Origin: Clavelina lepadiformis
Lineage: Eukaryota; Chordata; Ascidiacea; Aplousobranchia; Clavelinidae
Assembly (NCBI RefSeq): GCF_947623445.1
Contig: NC_135243.1
Location: forward strand, 7,194,501 to 7,258,500
Reading direction: 5' to 3'
Length of the DNA stretch: 64,000 bases
Shown: piece after piece, positions 48,001 to 58,558 of the stretch
Numbering within the stretch: position 1 is the first letter of the stretch
How the letters are laid out: each line of letters starts with the position of its first letter
Translations under genes and position numbers: made by a program
Notes under the pieces: model-generated
Told to the model about the DNA's origin: nothing
Databases searched by the model: none
The model's input: only the letters and a program-made list of their open reading frames with translations

Positions 48001-49448
48001 GACACAAAGACACGTAGGGCTACTGATACAACGGCGTTTGAGCAAAGGGAAGAGAAAGATTATAATAAGGACATCGAGCCAACGGAGACAACAGATGACG
48101 TGGAATCTAACCAAGAGGAAGAAGAGGATCAGGAAGAATATGTAGAATCACAGAATGCACCAGATGACGCAGGTGACGTTCAGCAAAAGGAAGAGGACGA
48201 CCATGAGGAAAAATTAGAGCCGCCGGCTTCAACAGTGGATTCCAAAGAAGAGAAAAAGCATGACAAAGACGATGATGGAGATGAAAATGGTTTTGCCTCG
48301 GACGAAGGCAAGCTGTCGCATAATGAGTCAACTGGTGACCTAAGTGATCTTGAAGATAACGAAGAGGGCGATGACGAAGAAAATGAAGGTCTTGAAGAAG
48401 AGGATGTTACAGCAATAAGTGACGAAGATGACAGCATCAAGGCATATCACGTGCCGGAGACGAGGATCAAAGTTGAAAAAGAATCTGAGTACCATAAACA
48501 TTTTGTCTAGTTTTAGTAGATCATAGTTTTACAAACGGTTCTAATTTCAATCCTAAATCGAGTATGTCTCTATAGTTGTTTTAATAGCCTTGGTTTAAAA
48601 AAAAACCATATTTCCATATTCATGTAGTTTTGTAAACAGACATCATTTAATTTCAGCTACATTCAAGTTACGGATGGAATACGGAAACTAATAATACGAG
48701 ATGGCCACGGACGTTATCCAGAAAAGGGAGACCTCGTCACCATGCATTGCGTTGGTTACATCGATAAAATTCCTCCTGTTAAATTCTGGAACACAAAGGA
48801 TCTCGGACAGCGCGTTTTTTCATTTACCATAGGAGAAAAACAAGTAATCAAAGGTAAGGAAATATTGTGATATCTAATAAAAGCCGCTGGTTATACTTTT
48901 TCTGAAAGCATTTTGTACAGCTTTTAATCAAAGGCGCTTAATAGATTTTTTGCCATAATAAATTTATTTGACCAGTAGGCTACGATAAAATCTACTGTTC
49001 TGCTAATCCTGTATTTCAGTATTCACGTTGCTTAAATATGTACGATAGAAGCGTTCACTTCTTCAAAGTATTCTTTGTTGATATCACAACGACTTCAGCC
49101 TTCCAAGTCGTACACTACGAGTCTTTTACTACGGTAGTGTTTTAACATCACTTGATGCGCCTTTTTACGATTTTTAAAATCAATTCTAGCGCCTTTCAAT
49201 CAAATAATTATAGTAGGTTACTTCAAATAACCGAGCTGTGTTAACTCAGACGACGCCTATGAGCTAATTTCCTGACGGAAGTCGTATGATTTTCAGGTTG
49301 GGACCAAGGTGTTGCTTCTATGAGATTGGGAGAGAGAAGCAAGCTGAAAATAGAAGCAAAAAAAGCTTATGGGAAGTTTGGATTTGGAGCGTGGCAATAT
49401 CCTTTTTGTTCTTTGATAATGCCGTTATCGGTTCTGTTGTTTTCATAG
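45006..49448 (+). CDS. Membrane-anchored acidic protein with C-terminal FKBP-type domain (6 exons, 946 aa)
   Basis: Exons: 45006-45127, 45301-45426, 46110-46528, 46664-48488, 48657-48853, 49297-49448; 2841 nt, every junction in phase. Residues 1-54 are Lys/Arg-rich, then one membrane segment (about 55-75, RLLFASAILTAILGIAIYF), then about 750 residues of acidic, low-complexity, probably disordered sequence, then an FKBP domain from about 832 (QVTDGIRKLIIRDGHGRYP, GEKQVIKGWDQGVASMRLGE, AYGKFGFG). FKBPs are peptidyl-prolyl isomerases; here the pocket is altered (see findings). A short basic tail, one membrane pass and a long acidic part resemble junctin/aspartyl-hydroxylase-like ER proteins, so an ER membrane protein with a lumenal acidic, perhaps calcium-binding region is possible (inference). 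If the exon 4 donor at 48489 is not used, translation stops at 48510 without an FKBP domain. The C-terminal reading frame is doubtful. Confidence 0.75.
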
Positions 49449-49459
49449 AGAAAAAGTAG

Positions 49460-51099
49460 AAACCTAATGCTGCACCATGGGTAGACTTGACGATTATAGA
49501 TTTAGAATAACGTAAAACTATTTTGAGAACATTAGATTTCTTTTTGCAAAAAGTCACTTGCGCAAGTAACTGATCACTGTAAACAATAACCTCAAAGCCA
49601 AGACCCAGTGTTATAGGCTAAATGTTAATGATTAACAACGGACAGCGGGAATCGAGGAGACAGACCCTGCAGGTTTCCGTTACACTAGCGTTTTAAATTC
49701 AACTTATGAGCGATGTCCTTAACAAAAATTGTACGATTCCTCCAAATGCTGATCTTCTTATGGAATTTGAAATCCTAAATATCCAACGAAGGCGGAGATT
49801 TGGATTTCCGAAGAAATAAAAATTAACTGAAAATACTGCTATGAGGAGAATAAATGCGACAATTAGATCAACCATTTACGAGGCCAACTTTATCCTGCTG
49901 AAACCGCCATAGATGTCAAGCCATAAAGCAAATCTTGCTTCATTGAGGAAAATGTGGTTTTTGATCGCAAATAAAATTAAAGAAAAATAAATTCTATTTC
50001 GCAGCGCTGAAATTATCGTTACTTTGTGTACGGATTAGGTCTGTGGCTACATGTCGCCTGGGAAAATAAAATTGCAACCAATGGGAAATTTAGACAGTAA
50101 AACTCAGCAGTTTCTTTTAAACTTTCGGTTTAATGCAAATCTGTGTTTAGATGACTTTTTCTGCTCAATTTTTGGTAACTTAAGGCTGACATAAATACAA
50201 AAGTAATTAGAAGGTTCTAACCAAAGTAGTTTTTGAAAAAAAAACGAAGTGTAATTTCTTAATCTAACTTCGCTCAGAAATTTAGTACAACGGCAAAAAC
50301 GAACACAGTACTATCTCTTAATTGGGGTTTGTAAGCATTTGACTTAATATTAGCATGTTAATTGCAGCAGTTTAAATAAGTTAAAGCACAAACAGACACT
50401 AACCTACACAATACACACACACTGAACAATGTACAAAAGCAACAAAAAGGTTGTATACAGATGCAGTACTTTCTTGAGTTTTTTTACAAAGGCAAACAAC
50501 TATAAAAGCTTAGTGTGCAGAGACAGATCAGTAGAATTTTCAGGTAATGCAAGCAACACTGAACACAAAAAGTAATAAACGAAAAGTAAAAAATGAAATG
50601 ATGGAAATATCGTATAAATTAGTTACTAAAACGCAAAACTGTCAAAGAATTAGCTTTACAACGTTTTCCCGTAAATCAGTTTTCATTAACAACAATATCC
50701 TGCATGAGACTAACCCGAAAACTACAAATCCACAAAAATCCTGAATCTATGCATTACTTATAGTTGTGAGTGTGACTTGTGAGTACAAATATGAACATTG
50801 TTATCAGGGAAAGACATATTTTAAAAAAGAAAGAGTCCTTAAAAATAGCTTATGGCAGAAAAATAATCAAACAAGTGTATACAAAACAATGCAATATTTG
50901 GCAATATAATGCATTTCGAGTGAAAGACGCAATGAAGAAAAGCTTAACAGGAACAAAATCACTCTGAAACGAATAAGATTTGCAAAGTTTCATCTTTAGT
51001 GTTTGGAAAAAAATTTACATAGGTAGAATCTTTTTAAAACGAAATTGCAGTTACACACGTGCACTTAGATGAAAAGTAAAAGGGCAAAACAAGTTTTTC
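49460..51099. other. Intergenic between FKBP-domain gene and MOSMO
   Basis: Convergent 3' regions. AATAAA at 49815-49820 may end the FKBP-domain transcript. No repeat, RNA gene or coding exon is recognised; the frames at 50547-50967 are lysine-rich chance ORFs. Confidence 0.5.
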
Positions 51100-54000
51100 T
51101 CACATGGCGGCTACATCAACTTCAGCAATTCCTGGTAAACAAATCCGACTGGCAAGAACCAAACCCATAACGCTGAATATAATCGACATAGTGAATAGGA
51201 TGTATGAACTACCAAGATGTATTGAGTTAGGAAACTGCAAAGAACGCCCACCGATTTCTTTGATGTGGAATCCCATTGGAAAGCTTATGCTAGCCATACA
51301 TAGTAGCACCGCTGTAAATCACAAGTTTTTTTAAAACCTTCATAGAAGCAGCACCAGATCTGTCTGCCGCCATACATGTTACAAATAATGGTTTTGGTAG
51401 AAGTTTAACGTTACTTATACTGAGTATGTAGTGAAGTTTGGGACACAGCAAAGTGGTTATGAAATCCAAACTTTTGAAATAAAAACATAATGGAAATGAC
51501 AAGTTACATGTTTCAAAAGAATTGTATTATTTCATTTCAGCTGAAGTAAAGGGTGTCAACTAATGAGAGTATATAGGTGGTCAAAGTAATAAATTTTTAG
51601 GAAAATGTACACACGCTGTATTACGGTGCATAAAAATCATACTATAATGAATTAATTGGATATGCTAAGCGATTCCGTATTTCAGCCAAATCTAGCAAAT
51701 TATTCGTTGGTCTACGATAAAATACAATAGAACAAAATAAAATCAAAAAGGCCTACTTTGTTATCTATTAAGCATCCATATACGCATTGGCATCATTAGA
51801 ATACACCACCCAGAGCAGGATAATATGACAGCAAAAACCCAGAGCAGTTTATATGAATCTCCTAGTTTCCATAGATCTGGAAGTTTAAATGCCTCTCCCC
51901 CAATCGAAATTTGTCGGAATCCAATTGGGAAGAGCAAACCGACATGACATAGACATCCGACTGTTAGTACAAATGATAATGACAACTAAATATAATCCAG
52001 AACATGCTTATGTTCATATATCAGTGCATGCAAGCACAATGCTTCAGCGCTTCTCAACTGGGAGGCTGTGGTTCACTAACAGACCGCGAAGCAGGCCGAA
52101 ATATTACAGTATATACAAAAATGAAATACCATGAAGTGGGAGCATTGTGTGTGAACTTTGGGGCTGTTGCAAACCCAATTTTGAAAAACCACTGTATTTG
52201 TAAATTAAAAAATCTTGCCAGCAAAATTTAGTGATCTAAATCAATGAGCCTCAAAAAATTGAAAATAACATTGAGCCGCAAGTTGAAAAGGGTTGAGAAG
52301 CACTGCCACAGACATAATTCTTAAACAAAAATGTATACAGTGAAAGATCTTTACCACAAGACTGAAGGGGCCTGTAGTAAGCTATTACTTTGCGTTATCA
52401 AAAGTTGGTAAAATTGAAAGCAGATAGCAAAGAATGGACATGGGCACAGTCTTGGGATTTTGTTACAAAACATTTTTCTGACCTGTTTTTAAATACAGTA
52501 TCAGCGCTGTTCACGACCATGAAATTGGGCAGACAAAATAGTTTGCGTTAACAAAAATTCTGAGTTAATGAAACTCGAGCATTCGAATTAGGGATTGGGC
52601 TGAGTTAAAAAGAGAGACGCAAAAAACTAGCTTTCACTGTAGACAAGTATCATGCAATTAATTTTACAAAATGCAGTGAACTATGCATGTACTGTTTTAT
52701 GCAACAAGTACAACATAGAAATCAAGTACAACATCCTTGTTGAAGATAAATGAAACTGAACACAAAACAAAAATTAAACGTGTAACAAAAGATTCATTTC
52801 TTTTAAAGTATATATATATATATATAGCAAGTTTACCAATAAGGTAAAGTCTTAAACAAGCAAGTTTAAGTTGAACGGTGAACTTACTTGCCACAAAGGC
52901 GGCCCATCTTGCATAGATTAGCATGGATCTGCGCCAGTGTGAGGAAATAACAAAGCAGCATGTGGAAGCAAGACTAATTATTCCAGCTACGAGAAAAATT
53001 AAGGTTGCAACCCATTCTGCTGGCAAGGTTGGGGTAAAACAAGTTCTAGCACGCCCATATATGGTCTGACACTGTTTTGTCAATCCAAGAACAACTGAAC
53101 CTAGAAATAAACAGATAACAATTGATAAAACGAGGAATAAAACAACAGTGTCATGAATAGTATGTATCTGTTTATCAAAATTTCGTATTGTTGGTTGTTA
53201 GTAACCAAAAGTTTTAAACTATGTTTTAACAGACCACTGAAAACAAGAGCAACATCACACAATCACACACAATAGAAATCACACATTAAATATGACAAGA
53301 CAAAGCTCCTGTTGCACCAAGTCTAAAAGTAACATTATAATGAAAAGTGATAAAGTGAGCATATCACTTGGGATGAAACAAAAATGAAATATCTTACTTC
53401 AAGAACGACTAGAGTTCTTACTCGACCGAGTAGGCTACTAAGTGTGATGTCACCATGTCATAAATTAAGTCACTTGTTCATACAGCAAATAGCCTATGCA
53501 GTGGAATTGCATTTTGTTAGTGAAGAAAAACATAACTTTGAGTGCTGGTATTGAAAGCGTATATTAAACATTGCAAAATGCTGACAAACAACACCTGGCA
53601 ATATGACTTCTTTCTATGATGACTGACGAGGTTATTGAGCAGTAAAAAACTCAGATGTGATATCTGACCCCAATAAATAAACCTTATGCATAAAAGTCCT
53701 ATCAATTTTCTGGCCAAATAGCATCAAATGATCAGAGATCTTATATTGAGGAATCTGCACTTTATTTCAATGTAGGTCAGCAGATTTGTTTGAATTACCC
53801 GGAATTTTGAATTGAGCAAAGTCGAGTTAATAAGCTTTTTACAGTATATATGTAGGCTTACCATACGTCCCGTTTTAGCCGGGACAGTCCCGCTTTTTAA
53901 GGCTTTGTCCCGGTGTCCCGGTCATCAACCAAATGTCCCTCTTTAGCATTTAGTCAGCCAGCATTGCCCAACACTACACAAATATTAGCATGCTGTGATT

Positions 54001-54923
54001 GGTCTGTTTAGCCAACTTGCTGAAGAGCAATACTCGATGCGTGTTCTTGTTTCGTTGTGTTAAATGTGAAAGTAATTGTTACGTCATTGTAGCGGGTAAT
54101 TGGTCCAGTAGTGAGTTGATTGTTAGCGCATTCGCTAGTTCAGTAATAGTAGGCTAGAAGGAGGAGGTAATCTTTTTGCAGTTAGGTTATTGAAAGAACT
54201 TGTTTCGTACGGTACCGGTACTTGTTTGCATTTCCTTCTGCAAAAACAATTTGAATGTGAAAGCCCTTATCACCTGCAAAATTAATAAATTAACAAATTA
54301 ATTTCCTGCTGTTATTTTTATGAGAAAATAAAGTCGAATAAAGACTTCTTGAAGAAAGTATTGTCTACAGAAAAGTATGATTGGACGATTGTGTAAATTT
54401 ACAAATGCTTGAACATTGTTTTGTTTCCTAGTGAAATGCATTATTTTAGTTTTTCTTGGTGTCTTGCTACTTTAGTTGTCCCTAACGATAGGAATCCAAA
54501 ATAGTTTCATACTCCTTGTAAAATATGAACCACATTTATCTGATAAGGCTCGTTGTTCTGAAGCGTCCCGGTTTTCAATCACAAAAATATGGTATGCCTA
54601 TATATATGTGTACATAGATATACATGTTAACTTCGTATAATATCCCCATCTTGTGTATAATAGCTGCTATGACATAGCACACAGCCACACACAAATAAAG
54701 TGTTTTCACTTGTCGAATACAAAACAAAAATTATTTTGTGGAGATCCATTCACCAGTACCTAACAAGTTAAAACAAAGAAATTAATTAAATAACCATAAA
54801 ATATGTAAGTAACATACCTACGTCACCACCAGTGTTTAACCAGTCATGGTGGACCAGACTTGCAACAGCAAAAACCTCCGATGTAATGAATAGAATGCCT
54901 GATATAATTGCCAACTTGTCCAT
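51100..54923 (-). CDS. MOSMO: MOSMO, modulator of Smoothened (3 exons, 176 aa)
   Basis: MOSMO is a four-pass membrane protein that, with MEGF8 and MGRN1, lowers Smoothened at the cell surface and dampens Hedgehog signalling. Exons, minus strand: 54923-54818, 53100-52888, 51311-51100; 531 nt (human 167 aa). The start MDKLAIISGILF matches the vertebrate start MDKLTIISG; an in-frame upstream extension was not used. Landmarks: QCQTIYGRARTC, LPAEWVATLIF, SSHWRRSMLIYARW, FPMGFHIKEIGG, LGSSYILF, ASRICLPG. Four hydrophobic segments are present. The tail after LPG is ten residues longer (IAEVDVAAM and stop) than in human. A second candidate last exon lies at 51960-51761. Intron 1 contains a hAT element, intron 2 a smaller hAT-like one. 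Confidence 0.93.
51761..51960 (-). CDS. MOSMO: Alternative last exon of MOSMO (duplicated exon 3)
   Basis: This exon has a good acceptor (TTTGTACTAACAG before 51960) in the same phase as the main exon 3, and an open frame to TAA at 51761-51763. It encodes the same module as the main last exon: FPIGFRQISIGGEAFKLP here, FPMGFHIKEIGGRSLQFP there, then LGDSYKLL against LGSSYILF. The end differs (MRIWMLNR in place of CLPG...). Spliced to exons 1 and 2 it would give a 172-aa protein. As it lies between exon 2 and the main exon 3, it needs its own poly(A) site or skipping; no exact AATAAA was seen just after it. Confidence 0.75.
52045..52305. mobile_element. hAT-like non-autonomous element, 261 bp
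   Basis: Begins CAGCGCTTCTCAACTGGGAG and ends AAAAGGGTTGAGAAGCACTG, a 15-bp imperfect inverted repeat of the hAT type (CAGTGCTTCTCAAC). Flanking bases do not match, so no target duplication is seen; one side may have been rearranged. Located in MOSMO intron 2. Confidence 0.65.
53853..54600. mobile_element. hAT-type element, 748 bp, with 8-bp target duplication
   Basis: Ends are TAGGCTTACCATACGTCCCG and, read inward from the right, TAGGCATACCATATTTTTGT. The flanks TATATATG (53845-53852) and TATATATG (54601-54608) are identical, although they lie in TA-rich DNA. GTCCCGG blocks are repeated near both ends. No intact ORF. Located in MOSMO intron 1. Confidence 0.8.
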
Positions 54924-56097
54924 AGAAGTTTTCGCACTTATGCAATTAGCATCAACATCGAAGTAAATCTTGCACAAACATCAGTTGAAGCTATTCCTAA
55001 AAGTTGAAAAAACTGGGCAATATTCTTTTGAAAGCAATTCTATACAAAATGATTTGCTTTGCAAGTTTAACTTGAAATAAATAATTAAAAAAAATCAAAT
55101 TGAAAACAACATTGCACTATGCAATAGCAATGGGTTGATACAAATTCAAACACATCGCTCCATATCACTGGAGTGGAAGATTTATGCAAACCCAAATGCA
55201 ACGTTACCTGTGAATTTATTGAATTTGGTGATAAAGGACAATTATGTGGTTTAGTGGCTTAGGTTAAATATATACAGTGAATGAGTGACTATTATCTGCT
55301 AAACAACTTTAGAATCTCTATGTTCATTTCGTTACACGTGTCGGAAGTAAAACTAAGTGCTCAGTGAGAATATGAATTTATAAGCCAAACTGGTCAACAC
55401 ATTGATGTAATCTTATCTATCGCAATTTCAAACGTATTAGACATTCCTTTCCACTGATCAACATGATATTCGTATACAAAATTTTTCTCATGGCACATTC
55501 CTATTACATAGGCATATAGGTACACTGGTTCTGTGATACACCAATTTGCAATCATGTCTTATTAAACTACAAGCAAAAATGACATTAATTTACAATTAAA
55601 CATTAATTAAACTAGACTCAGCTAACAAATACTGTATGAATGTGATAATTTCATGAAGGCAGATACAATAATTATGGAAGGCTAATAAAAAATATACCAA
55701 CATAGGTTTAGTGAGAAAGCACCACTTTGAAATAAATTATTAAAACTATTGAAAACACACATAAATATATAATAGCCTACAACCTTATATACATACAAAT
55801 TTTGCTTTCAATTATGAAAGAAAAATTTGAAAATACAGCACACTACAACAAAATACATATTTTAACTTACATTGAAAGCATCACAGGTGTTTTAAAGAAG
55901 ACATTTCATTGCATAGCTAAAGCATAATTGGTAATAAAGTATATCATTATAATCAAAAATAAAAAGCATATAAAGCAAAAACCATAATGATAAATTGCAG
56001 TATACATATATGATATAAGAAACAAATCATAACCTGGCATATTAAAGTCATGGAGAAGAGATATAAATATAAGTTTAAAGCACTCCAGAGTCCAGAC

Positions 56098-56692
56098 TAG
56101 GGTTGGATTATCCGGATAACGGTTAACCGATTAACCGCAGTTTTTTTTCCTATCTGATATCCGGATATAATTCTGCCGGTTAACCGGCTAAAAGAGTATC
56201 GTTGCTAATGCATTTTACACTTTTTAGTAAGTTTGAACATTCTTTGTTACGTAGAGGCTGACTCCCGCTGAGCGCAATTAAACCTTTGTTCACACTTCTA
56301 TTGTCTTATACTTTCAACTACGGTACTCGTAAAATGCACGAGTGAAATTAACTATCACGTCACAAAGAAAGCATAATGAATGATTCTTTTAATAGAAGAC
56401 TGCATAATACAGGATTCCACAATTGATGCATTGTGCTTTATAAGGAGGGCGTTGCAGAAGCAGTGAACATTAAATTTGCGTGATTTTTCTCGTATTCGCT
56501 CGTACTGCGCGTGTACGTAGATCTACAATAAAACTGTGTAATGATTTTACAATCCATTTTTCATGCAAACCTCGTGAAATCGATTGTCTCACTTAGCAGT
56601 TATTATCCGGTTAACCGGTTAGATAAATTCTAAATATACGGATATATCCGTTATCCGGATAGTAAAAATTATTGATATCCGAACTAACCCTA
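56098..56692. mobile_element. hAT-like element, 595 bp, with CCGGTTAACCGG motifs
   Basis: Ends TAGGGTTGGATTATCCGGAT and, inward from the right, TAGGGTTAGTTCGGATATC. The flanks GTCCAGAC and CTCCAGAC agree at 7 of 8 bases. Repeated palindromic ATCCGG, GGTTAACCG motifs crowd both ends. No ORF; non-autonomous. Confidence 0.75.
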
Positions 56693-57077
56693 CTCCAGAC
56701 ATCAACTCTAAACAATAAGAATTTTTAATTAAGTACATAGAACAGTATGTTAACAAGTGTATATACTGAAGCTGGCTTATTGCCGTGAAGTGCAAAGCTA
56801 AAACAAGTTGGTGTTGACACAAAGTTGCCTAAGTAGAAAATCTATCACTGCACTTTCTGTTGTTTTCACATACAAACAATTTAAGCAGTTGACAAAACAT
56901 GAAATATTTCACTTTCTGATCATCAATGAAACATCAAAGCTTGCAAACGACTTCCCAGGCATGGATATATAATTACTTGTACCATTCAGGAATAAAGTGT
57001 ATTCTTGCACACGGTTGATACTGGATCTTGAATTCAAAATGATGGTTAGAAAGTGGAAAAATTAAAAACCAAACGGT

Positions 57078-57130
57078 ACAGTTTTTCCATGTTTTACTAT
57101 AAAAATGTCTGTCCGACATGGAAAAACTGT
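57078..57130. repeat. Perfect 15-bp stem hairpin near the SUGCT 3' end
   Basis: ACAGTTTTTCCATGT (57078-57092) is followed after 23 bases by its exact reverse complement (57116-57130). On the minus strand it would lie about 200-250 bases past the SUGCT stop, possibly in the 3' UTR. Confidence 0.8.
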
Positions 57131-57325
57131 AAAGGACAACATTTTCCTGATAAATTTTGCGACCAAAACACACTTCCATAATTATAATCTATGTTGCGCA
57201 ATCTGAAGTTCCAATTTAGAAACAGTAAACCACTTTAACTGAGTTTGAAATGAAGCATCACTCATCAATCATTGGCAGGAAGCAAAACCAATTAATTTTA
57301 TCATGCAGGGTTTGACACAAACAAA

Positions 57326-58558
57326 CTATGCACTGTCAAGCACAACTCCTGCCTTGACAAGCTCATCAATATCACTGCTAGACAAATCTGTGAGCTCACA
57401 CAAAACTTCTCTGCTGTGCTCACCAAGCAATGGTGGGTGGGATGAATTGGAAATGGTTGGGTGGGATGAATGTTCACTGTACCGGACAGGTGGCCCTGCA
57501 ACTCTGATCTTGCTACCAATTCCAGGGTGGTCCATTTCCATAACCATCCTGTTATGTTGCACTTGTTCGTCATTAAAGGCCTGCTCAATGTTGTTGATGG
57601 GCCCATAAGGAAACCCAGAGCCTTCTAATACTTCTAACCATTCTGAAATCGATTTTTCCAAAAATTTTTTCTTTAAAATTGCAATCAGCTCCTTCCTGTT
57701 CATCACACGGCTTTCATTGGTTGCAAATTGAGCCTCTTTGAGCAACCATTCAAGTTCCATTAATTTGCATAACGAAACAAAATGTTTGTTGTTTCCTGCA
57801 CCAATTGTCAGATACTGATTGTCTTTGGTTAGAAACGCTTGGTAGGGTACAATGTTTGCATGTCCCGTACCCCACCTCTTTGCGTCCACTCCGACGTTCA
57901 AATAGGCTGATGCAATGTGGCTCAATAGCGCTACTTGTGTCGAAAGAAGATTGCATTCGATTTTTTGTCCAAATCCTGTTTTTTCTCGTTGAAGAAGTGC
58001 TCCCAGAACAGCACCATGCGCATACAGGCCGGTTGAAATATCGGTCAACGCTACTCCAACTCGACAAGGATCCCCATTTTCAGGGCCTGTGATGTGATTG
58101 AGCCCACCTATTGATGAAGCTATGACATCATAACCTGCTCTGCCGGCATAGGGACCATCAGATCCGTAACCAGAAAGTGAACAATAGATCAAACCCTTAT
58201 TCAGTTTTTGCATTTCACCATAACCAAATCCCATGTTGTCCAACTTTCCCGGGATAAAATTTTCCATGAGAATGTCGCTTTTTCTCACAAGAGTTCTGAT
58301 AATTCTGGCTCCCTCTTTATGCTTCATATTCAACGCAACGCTCTTCTTGTTACGATTGATAGAAAGAAAATAAGTGCTTTCTGTGCCCATATAAGGTGGT
58401 CCCCATGTCCGAGTATCATCGCCACCATTGGGATTCTCAATTTTGATTACTTCTGCTCCCATATCTCCTAAAATCATAGTGGCGTATGGTCCAGCTAATA
58501 TTCTTGTTAAATCTAACACACGTACACCAGAAAGTAGAGTACTTTTACTACAAGCCAT
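57326..58558 (-). CDS. SUGCT: SUGCT, succinyl-CoA:glutarate CoA-transferase (single exon, 410 aa)
   Basis: A class III (CaiB/BaiF) CoA-transferase that re-forms glutaryl-CoA from glutarate in mitochondria; loss in human causes glutaric aciduria type III. The open frame aligns from near its start to its end: VLDLTRILAGPYATM, DDTRTWGPPYMGTESTYF, LSINRNKKSVALN, RAGYDVIASSIGGLNHITGP, AKRWGTGHANIVPYQAF, GSGFPYGPINN. Asp144 in GYDVIAS is at the expected place of the family's catalytic aspartate. It is intronless, whereas the human gene has many exons. An in-frame TAA stands just before the GAA-ATG start, so no longer unspliced form exists; a clear mitochondrial presequence is not visible, so an unseen 5' exon is possible. 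Confidence 0.93.
   Translation of the reverse strand: MACSKSTLLSGVRVLDLTRILAGPYATMILGDMGAEVIKIENPNGGDDTRTWGPPYMGTESTYFLSINRNKKSVALNMKHKEGARIIRTLVRKSDILMENFIPGKLDNMGFGYGEMQKLNKGLIYCSLSGYGSDGPYAGRAGYDVIASSIGGLNHITGPENGDPCRVGVALTDISTGLYAHGAVLGALLQREKTGFGQKIECNLLSTQVALLSHIASAYLNVGVDAKRWGTGHANIVPYQAFLTKDNQYLTIGAGNNKHFVSLCKLMELEWLLKEAQFATNESRVMNRKELIAILKKKFLEKSISEWLEVLEGSGFPYGPINNIEQAFNDEQVQHNRMVMEMDHPGIGSKIRVAGPPVRYSEHSSHPTISNSSHPPLLGEHSREVLCELTDLSSSDIDELVKAGVVLDSA

Larger units (their letters stand above)
54924..57325. other. Intergenic between MOSMO and SUGCT
   Basis: Upstream of MOSMO and downstream of SUGCT. It holds a hAT-like element (56098-56692) and a small perfect hairpin (57078-57130). 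The rest is AT-rich with no exon recognised. Confidence 0.55.

Noticed and set aside
47589..48440. Minus-strand serine-rich frames opposite the acidic exon of the FKBP-domain gene
   Set aside because: They arise because GAA/GAT-rich coding reads as TTC/TCA-rich on the other strand; no start context or splicing.
57078..57130. microRNA precursor
   Set aside because: The stem is only 15 bp with a 23-base loop and the flanks do not extend the pairing; too short for a normal precursor.
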